Positions 13,856 to 21,484 are shown, counted from the stretch's first letter. The stretch is 32,630 bases of DNA from 9FT-COMBO-53-11 sp035291485 (GCA_035291485.1 DATDSA010000013.1:1-32630); one strand, 5' to 3'. Translations and numbers: made by a program. Notes: generated by a model not told the origin, from the sequence alone.

Positions 13856-15037
13856 CGCTTTAACAAGCTGGGGGTCGCGACCGGCTTCAATATCGGCATC
13901 GGTTAGTGCCACCACGTAGTCCGGTTCCAAACCCTTTTCGTGGATCCACTTTCCGGAAGGAGTGAGCCATTTGGCGATGGATAGATGGAGTCCGGAACCG
14001 TCATCAAAATCAACCGCATCCTGCACGGTTCCCTTGCCAAAACTCTTCTCCCCCACCAGGGTGGCATCGGCTCGTTCCTCCAACGCCGCCGCCAGAATCT
14101 CAGAGGCGGAGGCGGAACCCTCGTCGATCAGTATCACCACCGGGGTTCCGGCAAAGGCGTGATCGCCTTTTGTCGGCTGGACCGAAAGAGTGGACCGTCC
14201 TCCGTTCGTGTCCTCCTGAATCACCACCGTTCCGCTCGTCAAAAACTCGGAAGACAGATAGACCGAACCTGACAGGTACCCCCCGGGATTGCTGCGCAGG
14301 TCCAGAACGATGCCACGCGCGTTCTTGGTTTTTGCTACCGCCTCGTCCCACTCACCGTTGGTGCTCTCCCCAAAGCGGGAAACCTTGAGGTAGAAGATCC
14401 CGTTCCCCTTGTCCTCCCAGGTGACACTCTTGACCGTGATCTGGGCGCGGGTTATCGAAACCTTGAAGGAGGAAGCGGAACCGCGCTGGAGCGTCAGACC
14501 CACCACCGTCCCCGCCTTCCCGCGGATTTTGTTGACGGCTTCCGTGACCGAGAGGCCAATCGTTGATGATCCGTCAATCTCGAGGATTTTGTCTCCCGCC
14601 CGGATCCCCTGTGCTTCCGCCGGAGAGCCACTGAGAGGAGCCACAATAATCAGCTGGTCATTGCGGATTCCCAACTCCGCCCCGACTCCTTCGTAAACCC
14701 CTTCCAAACTGTCGTTGAACGCGGTGTTTTCGGTCGGATCAAGAAAGGAGGTGTAGGGGTCGCCGAGAGCCTTAACCAGACCGGAGATCGCCCCGTAGAG
14801 CAACTTGGTCCCCTCGACCGGGCGAAAGAGGTAATCCGCGTTGATCCTTTCCAGGACATCCCAGAGCGGGGAGAAGTCAATGGAACCGCTGGTGATGCGT
14901 TTGTTCTCAATACTGAGAGAGGGAGGATTAAGCTCGAGATTGAATTGGTAACCGGCGAACCCCAACTGCCAGCCGCCCAGAAAAACCGCCAGCAGAATCA
15001 GAATAAAAGCAAAATTTTTGCGAAGGAATAGTTTCAC
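13838..15037 (-). CDS. ctpA: C-terminal processing peptidase, S41 family
   Basis: Membrane-anchored serine protease acting outside the cytoplasmic membrane. A signal anchor (FAFILILLAVFLGGWQLGFAG, residues 9-29) precedes an N-terminal cap (ALGDPYTSFLDP), a PDZ domain (about 115-195, with GIRAGDKILEIDG) and the protease domain. The catalytic Ser310 (EGSASASE) and Lys335 (SFGKGT) are present, as is LDLRSNPGG. Start is GTG at 15037 with a poor Shine-Dalgarno. It is last in the rpsF-ssb-rpsR direction, 39 nt after rpsR. The 3' end overlaps prfA by 18 nt tail to tail. Substrates unknown. Confidence 0.93.
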   Translation of the reverse strand: MKLFLRKNFAFILILLAVFLGGWQLGFAGYQFNLELNPPSLSIENKRITSGSIDFSPLWDVLERINADYLFRPVEGTKLLYGAISGLVKALGDPYTSFLDPTENTAFNDSLEGVYEGVGAELGIRNDQLIIVAPLSGSPAEAQGIRAGDKILEIDGSSTIGLSVTEAVNKIRGKAGTVVGLTLQRGSASSFKVSITRAQITVKSVTWEDKGNGIFYLKVSRFGESTNGEWDEAVAKTKNARGIVLDLRSNPGGYLSGSVYLSSEFLTSGTVVIQEDTNGGRSTLSVQPTKGDHAFAGTPVVILIDEGSASASEILAAALEERADATLVGEKSFGKGTVQDAVDFDDGSGLHLSIAKWLTPSGKWIHEKGLEPDYVVALTDADIEAGRDPQLVKALDLLK

Positions 15038-15076
15038 AACTTTTCAAGGATACCTCAAATGGGAGTGCGCCGTCAC

Positions 15077-15352
15077 CTAGGCCACGATGCGGTACGGCAG
15101 AAGCCCCAGGTTCCGGCCGCGTTTGATTTCCTTAGCGATCGCGCGCTGGTGGCGGGCGCAGAGCCCGGAACGGGTCCGGGGGCGGATCTTGCCCCGCTTG
15201 GTCAGGAAACGGATCAGCATATCATCCTGCCGGTAGTCCGGTTCCATCTTCTTTTCACAGAAATAGCAGCGGGAACGGACCCGCGAGCGCGCCGCCAGGG
15301 TCCGGCGCGTCCGGGCCTCATCCTGAACGGTCTTCTTAAAACGGGATTTCAT
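15077..15352 (-). CDS. rpsR: Ribosomal protein bS18
   Basis: Small-subunit protein that pairs with bS6. 91 residues: a basic N-terminal extension, then RCYFCEKK (CxxC), DDMLIRFLTKRGKIRPRTRSGLCARHQRAIAKEIKRGRNLGLLPY, the family core. Cys29, Cys32, Cys65 and His68 could bind zinc (zinc-form bS18). It overlaps the end of ssb by 17 nt. In many bacteria rplI (bL9) follows; here ctpA follows instead, consistent with the known absence of bL9 in many CPR bacteria. Confidence 0.96.
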   Translation of the reverse strand: MKSRFKKTVQDEARTRRTLAARSRVRSRCYFCEKKMEPDYRQDDMLIRFLTKRGKIRPRTRSGLCARHQRAIAKEIKRGRNLGLLPYRIVA

Positions 15353-15824
15353 CTTCGCTTACCTCCTCACTACCGGCACCCTTGGCTGGCTCCTTCGCTT
15401 TTTCCGATTTTTCCTCATCGGGGAGTTGGATCTCCTCTTCTTTAGGAGCGGGTTGTTCCGGCGCTGTTACGCTCTCTCCCGTTGGCGCTCCCTTCGAATC
15501 CAAGAGCACCATATCCTCCATCACGATTTCGGTCCGCTGGCGAGTAACTCCGTCCTTGCCCTCCCAACTGCGGGTTTGCAATCGCCCCTCGGCGTAAACC
15601 TTCCGGCCTTTTTTGAGAAACTGGCTGCAGAGTTCGGCGAGCTTTCCCCAGGCCACCAAATTGTGAAACTCGACCTCTTCTTTCTTTTCTCCCTCCTTGG
15701 AGGTCCAACTCCGATTGGTGGCCAATCCAAAAGAGGTAACCGCTTTGCCGTCCGGGGTGTAGCGCATTTCCGGATCCCGAGTCAGGTTGCCGATTAAGAT
15801 GACTTTGTTTACTGATCTTGACAT
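15336..15824 (-). CDS. ssb: Single-stranded DNA-binding protein
   Basis: OB-fold SSB of 162 residues. MSRSVNKVILIGNLTRDPEMRYTPDGKAVTSFGLATNRSW is the canonical first strand set, with EEVEFHNLVAWGKLAELC and KGRKVYAEGRLQTRSWEGKDG. After about residue 105 comes an acidic, Glu/Lys-rich linker ending in DEIPF, the conserved tip that recruits replication and repair proteins. Lies between rpsF and rpsR, as in many bacteria. The ATG has no Shine-Dalgarno; a conserved hairpin leader spanning the rpsF stop precedes it. Confidence 0.97.
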   Translation of the reverse strand: MSRSVNKVILIGNLTRDPEMRYTPDGKAVTSFGLATNRSWTSKEGEKKEEVEFHNLVAWGKLAELCSQFLKKGRKVYAEGRLQTRSWEGKDGVTRQRTEIVMEDMVLLDSKGAPTGESVTAPEQPAPKEEEIQLPDEEKSEKAKEPAKGAGSEEVSEDEIPF

Positions 15825-15868
15825 TTTGTTTCTTAAAAATGCTAGCTCTGTTTTCCCAGAGCGTCCAT
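15822..15868 (-). promoter_or_regulatory. Conserved hairpin leader element, copy 2 (rpsF-ssb junction)
   Basis: On the minus strand: ATGGAC, stem GCTCTG/CAGAGC with loop GGAAAA, then TAGCATTTTTAAGAAACAAA and the ssb ATG. The hairpin is inside the last codons of rpsF and the TAG is its stop. Same layout and flanks as copies at 8841 and 16160. Being inside an operon, it is unlikely to be only a promoter. Confidence 0.65.
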
Positions 15869-16162
15869 TTTATCCTTTACCGCACCCCCTTTGATGATCA
15901 ACACGCGAACAATACCCTCCTCCCGCTCCAACTGCCGCCGCAGGTCCCGCACCTTGTCCGGGCTGAGTTCCAACTGGAAACGGCCGAAACTGGCTTGGCC
16001 GATTCCTTTGATAGGGTAGGCTAAGCTTTTCATCCCCAGGCTTTCGGTCTGAGTGGTCTTTCCTCCTAGCTTCTGGACCGACTCCTCAATATCCCCAATC
16101 GTCTTCTTCGACCTATCCGGGGTGAGATCAGGCTTCAACGCGATCGTTAACTCATATTTCAT
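15842..16162 (-). CDS. rpsF: Ribosomal protein bS6
   Basis: 106-residue small-subunit protein. MKYELTIALKPDLTPDRSKKTIGDIEESVQKLGGKTTQTESLGMKSLAYPIKGIGQASFGRFQLELSPDKVRDLRRQL is the complete bS6 fold, including KSLAYPIK, the rRNA/bS18-contacting stretch. First gene of rpsF-ssb-rpsR, 60 nt after cysS. Preceded by copy 3 of the conserved leader element and by a possible extended -10 (TGATAAGAT) about 50 nt upstream. bS6 leaders in other bacteria bind the bS6-bS18 dimer for autoregulation; whether this leader does is open. Confidence 0.97.
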   Translation of the reverse strand: MKYELTIALKPDLTPDRSKKTIGDIEESVQKLGGKTTQTESLGMKSLAYPIKGIGQASFGRFQLELSPDKVRDLRRQLEREEGIVRVLIIKGGAVKDKMDALGKQS

Positions 16163-16206
16163 TTTTGTTTCTTAAAAAATGGTAGGTCGTTTCTTCGGCC
16201 GTCCAT
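16160..16206 (-). promoter_or_regulatory. Conserved hairpin leader element, copy 3 (rpsF)
   Basis: On the minus strand: ATGGAC, stem GGCCG/CGACC (one C-A mismatch) with loop AAGAAA, then TACCATTTTTTAAGAAACAA and the rpsF ATG. Closest to copy 2 in the 3' flank. No Shine-Dalgarno. Confidence 0.6.
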
Positions 16207-16221
16207 GCTTTAGAAATCTTA

Positions 16222-17580
16222 TCACAACTTTTTCACGATTGGACCCTTTTCCGTATCTTCAACTGTGAAGCCGGCTTGCTCAATCCTTATCCGCAGATCA
16301 TCGGCCGCGGTCCAGTTGTCCTCCCGCCTCTCGCGCTCCCGCTCGCGGACCAATTCCAGCACTTCCTCCGGAACTTCAACCTCTTCCACTTCAGCGAGCT
16401 GTAAACCGAAAACCAGATCCATTTGCAGCAGGGTTTTCATCCGGGCCGCCGTCGGCATTCGCTGGTCTCGGACCAGCTTCCACATCAGCGCCAGAGCCTC
16501 CGGGAGGTTGAGATCGTCGCTGATCAGTTCCTCAAACTTGTTTTCGTATTCCGCGCACCCCACCTGCCCCGGCGCATCCCAATTGGAAACTTCGTCGTAA
16601 AGTTTCTCGAGGGCAATCGCCGCCGCCTCCAATCCCGCCCAGGTAAAATTGAGCTCCCCTCGATAATGGGCCGTCAGGCAAAGATAGCGGAAGGCCAACG
16701 GGTCAAACTCCTTTTGGACTAGCGTATCGAATTCGATATAGTTTCCGACAGACTTGCTCATCTTTTTCCCCTCAACCAAGAGCGTTCCAACGTGCACCCA
16801 AAAATCAGCGAGCTTCTTACCGGTCGCCGCTTCTGACTGAGCAATCTCGTTCTCGTGATGAGGAAATTTGAGATCCATCCCCCCACCGTGGATGTCCAGG
16901 GTATCACCGAGGTGGATCCGGCTCATCACGGAGCATTCGATGTGCCAGCCCGGCCGACCCTTCCCCCAGGGAGAATCCCAAACCGCCTCGGCCTCTTCCT
17001 CCCCTTCTTCGGCTCTCTTCCAGAGCGAGAAATCGGCCACCTCCTCCCGCTCGTACTTGTCAGCCGCCACCCGAGTACCGGTCTTAGCTTCGGCCAGCTT
17101 CCGGCCGGACAACTTGCCGTAATCTTTGAACTTGGAAACGTCGTAGTAGACCGAACCCTCCTTTTCGTAGGCGTACTCCTTCTTCACCAGGGTCTCGATC
17201 ATCTGAATGATTTCCCGGATGTGCTCGGTCACCCGCGGAAACGCGGCCGGGGATTCGATGTTAAGTTTTTCCAGGTCCAGATAGAAGTGTTCGATGTAGC
17301 GGTCGGCCAATTCTTTGATTGAAATTTTTTGCTTCCGGGCTTCTTCGATCATCGAATCGTGAACGTCGGTCAGATTCAGGACGTGCTCGACCGTATAACC
17401 GTTGTACTCCAGGACTCGTTTCAGAAAATCGAAGTTGGTATAGGTACGGGCATGGCCCAGATGGGAGGGGCCGTAGACGGTCGGGCCGCAGGTGTACATC
17501 GTCACCCGATTGGGATTTTGGGGCTTAAATTCTTCTTTTTTGCGGGTCAAGGAGTTATACAGTTTCAGATTTTCCTTCAT
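16222..17580 (-). CDS. cysS: Cysteinyl-tRNA synthetase
   Basis: Class I synthetase for Cys. CGPTVYGPSHLGHART (Cys31 zinc ligand, HLGH at residues 40-43), WHIECSVMS (His213, Cys216), FPHHENEIAQSE and KMSKS (273-277) are all present; 452 residues is normal. The C-terminal anticodon-binding helices end in ADDLRIRIEQAGFTVEDTEKGPIV. There is no Shine-Dalgarno: a TGCTAGTAT extended -10 (17596-17588) lies exactly 7 nt from the ATG, so the transcript probably begins at the start codon. Confidence 0.96.
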   Translation of the reverse strand: MKENLKLYNSLTRKKEEFKPQNPNRVTMYTCGPTVYGPSHLGHARTYTNFDFLKRVLEYNGYTVEHVLNLTDVHDSMIEEARKQKISIKELADRYIEHFYLDLEKLNIESPAAFPRVTEHIREIIQMIETLVKKEYAYEKEGSVYYDVSKFKDYGKLSGRKLAEAKTGTRVAADKYEREEVADFSLWKRAEEGEEEAEAVWDSPWGKGRPGWHIECSVMSRIHLGDTLDIHGGGMDLKFPHHENEIAQSEAATGKKLADFWVHVGTLLVEGKKMSKSVGNYIEFDTLVQKEFDPLAFRYLCLTAHYRGELNFTWAGLEAAAIALEKLYDEVSNWDAPGQVGCAEYENKFEELISDDLNLPEALALMWKLVRDQRMPTAARMKTLLQMDLVFGLQLAEVEEVEVPEEVLELVRERERERREDNWTAADDLRIRIEQAGFTVEDTEKGPIVKKL

Positions 17581-17587
17581 ACACTAA

Positions 17588-17596
17588 ATACTAGCA
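17588..17596 (-). promoter_or_regulatory. Extended -10 promoter of cysS
   Basis: On the minus strand TGC then TAGTAT, 7 nt before the ATG. The -35 region (CTGAAG at 16 nt) is weak. Confidence 0.5.
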
Positions 17597-17685
17597 ATTC
17601 TTAAATTAGCTTCAGGCGACATCTATCCTATTTTCGGGCAAAACGAGAAAACAGGGCTTTTTTCGTAGGGAAAAGGCCTATAACG

Positions 17686-17694
17686 TGTTAAAAT
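17686..17694 (+). promoter_or_regulatory. Extended -10 promoter of the 157-residue orphan
   Basis: TGTTAAAAT, about 32 nt before the ATG; no clear -35. Confidence 0.45.
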
Positions 17695-17726
17695 AAACTA
17701 ACCATTTAAGAAAGGAGGATAGAGAG

Positions 17727-18200
17727 ATGGGCAATCGTAAAACGCCCACGGCGGCAGACTTCCTGACGATCGAGGAGCTTAGTCCGGAACTGGTTCGAAA
17801 GCTCGGCTACCTCCCCCAGTGCACGTACGGTGACCTGACCATCAACGGTCATCTCGTGAACGAAAACTGCGGCCGGGAGGCCAGCTGGTCGATCAACGGC
17901 GATCACTACTGTGTGACTCACAAAATGGTAATTGTGGATCTGTGGGAAGTGATGATTGCCGATTGGATCAAGCGGCCAAAGCCGGCGCAGGACCCCGACC
18001 TGGAACTCCTGGAGCTCATTCGAGACGAGCTCAAGCCTCCGGTAATCGAGGTCTACCCGAGCGTGAACGTGGGGAAGGTTGTCAAGGATCTTTCGCTCCC
18101 CGAAACACCAGCCGGCCGCAGCTTAGCCGCTTGGTACCTGTGGGAGATGGGGATCTTTGACATCCACGAGAGGGCCGGGTTTTTCAACGAGCAGTCGTGA
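17727..18200 (+). CDS. Orphan protein with a Cys/His-rich segment
   Basis: 157 residues, soluble. An N-terminal helix (TAADFLTIEELSPELVRKLGY) precedes QCTYGDLTINGHLVNENCGREASWSINGDHYCVTHKM, where Cys32, Cys48, Cys62 and His65 (with others) could form a small zinc-binding fold. The C-terminal half is helical and acidic, with NVGKVVKDLSLPETPAGRSLAAWYLWEMG. AAAGGAGG lies 9 nt before the ATG. It is a single-gene unit with its own promoter and a terminator that overlaps its stop codon. I do not recognise the family. Confidence 0.65.
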   Translation: MGNRKTPTAADFLTIEELSPELVRKLGYLPQCTYGDLTINGHLVNENCGREASWSINGDHYCVTHKMVIVDLWEVMIADWIKRPKPAQDPDLELLELIRDELKPPVIEVYPSVNVGKVVKDLSLPETPAGRSLAAWYLWEMGIFDIHERAGFFNEQS

Positions 18201-18225
18201 GCCACCCACGACTGCTAATTTTTTT
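18190..18225 (+). terminator. Rho-independent terminator overlapping the stop codon
   Basis: AGCAGTCGTG and CACGACTGCT form a perfect 10-bp stem around AGCCACC, followed by AATTTTTTT. The TGA stop (18198-18200) is in the stem-loop. Confidence 0.95.
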
Positions 18226-19195
18226 AGAGCACCAAAACGGAGGCAATCGCAAGGTAGATCAGGACGCTCAAAGTATCCTGCACAATGGTGACCAAGGGAT
18301 CAACCCCCACGGCGGGATCTTTACCCAACTTGTGAAACGCATAAGTGAAGAAAAGAGCAATGCCGGTGGAAATCGTGATCCCGATAAACATCGCTAACCC
18401 GACCGTTTCCGACACTGCTAAAGAGCCAAACATCAGCAGAGAGAAAAGAAATATTAATCCTCCTAAAATCGCCCCTAAAAGCAAACCGACCGACATCTCT
18501 TTGATGACATAACGTCCAAGAGATACTTTTTCCAGCGCCAAACCCCGCACGAAAAGCGTTACCGTTTGGGTCCCGACGGCGTCGTTCATGTAGGCAATTA
18601 CCGGAATAAAGAAAGCCAGGGCAATCACTTGATCGAGAAGCGGTTCAAACCGGCTCACGATCACGGTCGTCAACATTCCGCCCACCAACCCGATTAAAAG
18701 CCAAGGAATCCGCAAACGGAATAGTGTCAAAGCCCGGGCTTTAAAGATATCAACCACTTTTTCATCCTTAAGAATTCCCGCTCTCGTCAGAAGCTTTTCA
18801 GTGTGAGACTCGTGAAGAATATTCAATAATTCCTCAGCATCAACGGTACCCAGAAATTTTCCGGTTTCGGTTTGGGTAACCGGAATGGAATCTAAATCAT
18901 GCCGGATTGCCAAAATCGCAACTTTCTCCTCGTGGGTGTGTGAACCCACAGAGGGATAGTCTTTATTAAAAATTTCAGAAATCTTATTTGTGTCTGGGGA
19001 CTCTAGCAAATTTCGGGTGGAAAGAACCCCCAAGTACTTCCGTTCCTGATCGTTATTTACGACAAAAATGTGATGGGAGGATTCCCATTTTTCCGCCCGC
19101 ACTCTCCGCAAAACATTACCAACGGTTTGATGGGGGTAAGCTACCGGGACCCTCGTAATAATGTGGTCAAGCGCCGTATCTTTTATCTCTTCCAT
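18224..19195 (-). CDS. mgtE: MgtE-type magnesium transporter, without the MgtE_N domain
   Basis: Start ATG at 19195 (MEEIKDTALDHI); a TTG just upstream is less likely. 323 residues: a CBS pair (about 5-125, with AYPHQTVGNVLRRVRA and PSVGSHTHEEKVAILAIRHDLDSIPVTQ), then the five-helix transport domain (RIPWLLIGLVGG, PVIAYMNDAVGTQTVTLFVRGLAL, DPLVTIVQDTLSVLIYLAIA). The PxxxxMxxxxGTQ and the DPL...T segments match MgtE. The N-terminal helical gating domain of typical MgtE (about 130 residues) is missing, so Mg2+ sensing may rest on the CBS pair alone. It lies 75 nt after recR. Confidence 0.88.
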   Translation of the reverse strand: MEEIKDTALDHIITRVPVAYPHQTVGNVLRRVRAEKWESSHHIFVVNNDQERKYLGVLSTRNLLESPDTNKISEIFNKDYPSVGSHTHEEKVAILAIRHDLDSIPVTQTETGKFLGTVDAEELLNILHESHTEKLLTRAGILKDEKVVDIFKARALTLFRLRIPWLLIGLVGGMLTTVIVSRFEPLLDQVIALAFFIPVIAYMNDAVGTQTVTLFVRGLALEKVSLGRYVIKEMSVGLLLGAILGGLIFLFSLLMFGSLAVSETVGLAMFIGITISTGIALFFTYAFHKLGKDPAVGVDPLVTIVQDTLSVLIYLAIASVLVL

Positions 19196-19270
19196 CAAAA
19201 ATCCTGGCGACCCTCAAGCGCCTTAGTACTGTCCTCGCTTCGCTCGGTTGGACTAAATCTTTCTGGCATT

Positions 19271-19942
19271 TTAGAAGTCCTGCCTACCTTCAAGAGCTTT
19301 AGTTAAAGTCAGCGCATCGGCGTACTCCAAATCCCCACCGGTCGGGATCCCGCTCGCAAGACGAGTGATCCTGATTTGACCGGTGTTCGGCTGCTGGCCA
19401 ATGACCTTCTTGAGATACATCGCAGTGGCTTCTCCCTCCAGCGAAGGGTTGAGAGCCAAAATCATTTCTTTAATCGGTTCAGTTTTCAGTCGGTTCATCA
19501 ATTCATCTATTTTCAGATTTTCCGGACCGACGTGCTCCAACGGAGAAATCACCCCGTGGAGAACGTGATAGACCCCGGGATATTTGCCGGTCTTTTCAAA
19601 AGAAATCAGATCCAACGGATCTTCAACGACGCAGATCGTGGCCGGATCGCGCCTCTCATCGGCGCAAACTAAGCAGAGTACTGGTTCGGAGACGCTCGCT
19701 TCGCCGACATTGGACGGCTCGCCTTCGGCGAACCTAGCAACGTGTGCCTCGCACACGTTGTAACAACGGGAGCACAACTGGGTTTCTTTTCCCACCGCCA
19801 GGACCGAGTTTCCGAGCGCTTGCCGCTCGCTCTCCGGAACCCGGAGCAAATAGAATCCCAACCGGGCGGCCGATTTTGGTCCGATTCCGGGCAGGCGCTC
19901 CAGCGCTTCGATCAAGTTCTCAATCGCCTTCGGTAGTCTCAT
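19271..19942 (-). CDS. recR: Recombination protein RecR with an insertion in its zinc finger
   Basis: Acts with RecF and RecO to load RecA at gaps. LPGIGPKSAARLGFYLL (helix-hairpin-helix, 17-33), CSRC (Cys57, Cys60), CLVC (Cys90, Cys93), then the Toprim domain (ICVVEDPLDLISFEKTGKYPGVYHVLHG, LALNPSLEGEATAMYL, LASGIPTGGDLEYADALTL). E. coli RecR has 8 residues between the two CxxC pairs; here there are 29, and the extra DNA is rich in inverted repeats. The total of 223 residues, against about 200, reflects this. dnaX precedes it by 7 nt, the usual dnaX-recR pairing. Confidence 0.95.
   Translation of the reverse strand: MRLPKAIENLIEALERLPGIGPKSAARLGFYLLRVPESERQALGNSVLAVGKETQLCSRCYNVCEAHVARFAEGEPSNVGEASVSEPVLCLVCADERRDPATICVVEDPLDLISFEKTGKYPGVYHVLHGVISPLEHVGPENLKIDELMNRLKTEPIKEMILALNPSLEGEATAMYLKKVIGQQPNTGQIRITRLASGIPTGGDLEYADALTLTKALEGRQDF
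19686..19759. repeat. Palindromic insert within recR
   Basis: Two adjacent inverted repeats: AACGTGTGC/GCACACGTT with a 3-nt loop (19739-19759) and GGCTCGCC/GGCGAACC around TTC (19717-19734, one mismatch). They encode most of the extra residues in the RecR zinc finger. CTCGCTTCGC near 19694 recurs in the recR-mgtE spacer near 19237, each with AGTACTG just before it. Confidence 0.6.
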
Positions 19943-19949
19943 GCGGTTC

Positions 19950-21377
19950 TTAGCGTTTCTTCTCCATTTCTTTCAACTCCACCTTTATCTTTATCCCCTT
20001 ACCGTAGACCTCCTGAACGGCGGTCTCCAGAATTTTCCGGTTTCGCGGGTCATCCAGCCGCTCCTTGTGGAAGGGGTAGAAGGCACTGATCGTCAGGTTT
20101 TTTCCTCGGAGTTCGCCGGTGGCGGAACGCAGGAATGCCTCCACCGAATGGTTAAGAGGCTTAACCGCCATCATCAGCGCCGACCACTGATCATCCGGTT
20201 TACTGATTTCAGCCCGAGGCTGATCCGTCTTGGGCGGAAATTGGTTAATTGGTTGATTAGTTTCCTGGATCTCCGATTCTTTTTTACCCCCGTTACTGTC
20301 TTTACTGGCGTCACTGACTTTATTCTCGTTACTTGCCACTTCCACTACCGCCACTTCCAGCGGTAGGCTAGGAATTACCGCCTGAGAAAGATAATCGTAA
20401 GCTTGGGTAAATTTATTAATCATTTCTTCCAATTTTTCCTCGCTGATTTCCTGAGCCTGCCGAGACATCACTTTGTATTGTTCGGCCGGTACTTCCACCA
20501 ACTCATCCCCCACTCCGACTTTAATTAGCAACAGATCCCGCAAGTATTCCAAGATCTTTTCCCCCAAATCATCCATCGCTATCCCTTGAGAAGAGAGATC
20601 GTTGACGAAAACCAATGCCGGTGCGACCTGGCCGGCAATGAGATTATCGAAGAAACCTCCCAGATCCGCCAGCTTGGAGAAACCGACCAGGTCTTCGATC
20701 TTGGCGCCGCCGATCAAAACCTGCTCCAACAGAGTTTCGGCGTCGCGAAAACCGCCTCCCGCCGCTTTGGCGATCTGTTCCAGGTTCTCGTCGCTGATCT
20801 TCGCCTTCTCTCTCTTCACGATCTCCTTGAGCTTCTCCACGATCAACGCGACCGGAGCCCGTTCAAAAGTAAACCGCTGGCAACGGGAGCGGATCGTCTC
20901 CAAAAGCCGGTGGGGTTCGGTCGTGGCAAGGATGAAGATGGCGTGCGCCGGCGGCTCTTCCAGAGTCTTGAGCAGGGCATTGGAGGCATCCGCCGTCAAC
21001 ATGTGGGCTTCGTCAATGATATAGACCTTATACCGGCCGACGGAAGGGGCGAGCCGAATCTTCTCCCGGAGAGAGCGAATATCCTCGATCCCCCGGTTTG
21101 AGGCGGCGTCGATCTCGATCAGGTCCAGGTAGCGGCCGTCCTCGATCTGCTTGCAGACTCGGCAAACTCCGTCCGGTTCACCAGCTTTGGAGTGCTCGCA
21201 GTTGATGGCCTTGGCGAGAATGCGGGCGGTCGTGGTCTTGCCGGTCCCCCGCGGTCCGGCAAAGAGATAGGCGTGGGCGGTCTTGCCGTCTTTGACCTGG
21301 CTTTGGAGGGTGTTCTTGACAGGATCAAGCCCAACCAATTCGGAAAACTTTTGGGGACGGTAGGTACGATAAAGCAT
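19950..21377 (-). CDS. dnaX: DNA polymerase III subunit gamma/tau
   Basis: Clamp-loader ATPase. Start ATG at 21377 (MLYRTYRPQKFSELVG). Walker A GPRGTGKT (41-48), DEAHML, and SRCQRFTFERAP are canonical. The zinc module reads CEHSKAGEPDGVCRVC: Cys60, Cys72 and Cys75 remain, while the position that is Cys73 in E. coli is Asp; His62 might replace it. After about residue 345 a low-complexity linker (SNENKVSDASKDSNGGKK, then ETNQPINQF) is encoded by 9-nt and 8-nt repeats. The C-terminal region (LMMAVKPLNHSVEAFLRSATGEL) is a short tau-like domain. No Shine-Dalgarno; octamer repeats lie upstream. Confidence 0.95.
   Translation of the reverse strand: MLYRTYRPQKFSELVGLDPVKNTLQSQVKDGKTAHAYLFAGPRGTGKTTTARILAKAINCEHSKAGEPDGVCRVCKQIEDGRYLDLIEIDAASNRGIEDIRSLREKIRLAPSVGRYKVYIIDEAHMLTADASNALLKTLEEPPAHAIFILATTEPHRLLETIRSRCQRFTFERAPVALIVEKLKEIVKREKAKISDENLEQIAKAAGGGFRDAETLLEQVLIGGAKIEDLVGFSKLADLGGFFDNLIAGQVAPALVFVNDLSSQGIAMDDLGEKILEYLRDLLLIKVGVGDELVEVPAEQYKVMSRQAQEISEEKLEEMINKFTQAYDYLSQAVIPSLPLEVAVVEVASNENKVSDASKDSNGGKKESEIQETNQPINQFPPKTDQPRAEISKPDDQWSALMMAVKPLNHSVEAFLRSATGELRGKNLTISAFYPFHKERLDDPRNRKILETAVQEVYGKGIKIKVELKEMEKKR
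20236..20362. repeat. 9-nt and 8-nt repeats inside the dnaX linker
   Basis: Eight 9-nt units run from 20291 to 20362 (CGTTACTGT, CTTTACTGG, CGTCACTGA and so on). A short 8-nt array (GGTTAATT, GGTTGATT) lies at 20243-20258. The same CGTTACTGT unit occurs in the giant gene at 27520. Confidence 0.75.
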
Positions 21378-21389
21378 CAATTGATATTA

Positions 21390-21437
21390 GGATACAACGA
21401 TACAAGGATACAAGGATACAAAGACACAAGTAACAAA
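21390..21437. repeat. Six tandem 8-nt units upstream of dnaX
   Basis: GGATACAA, CGATACAA, GGATACAA, GGATACAA, AGACACAA, GTAACAAA. On the minus strand, the direction of dnaX, it reads TTGTATCC, offering a -35-like TTGTAT every 8 nt; TTGTAT-18-TAATAT ends 6 nt before the dnaX ATG. Confidence 0.85.
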
Positions 21438-21455
21438 GTAAAAAATTGGTTTGTA

Positions 21456-21484
21456 ATAGTATATTAATTAAATTAGTATACTAT
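21456..21484. repeat. ATAGTATA/TATACTAT inverted repeat at the pth stop
   Basis: 8-nt perfect arms with a 13-nt AT spacer; the right arm includes the pth stop codon. A looser relative of the 21-nt palindromes at 6187 and 23461. Confidence 0.6.
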
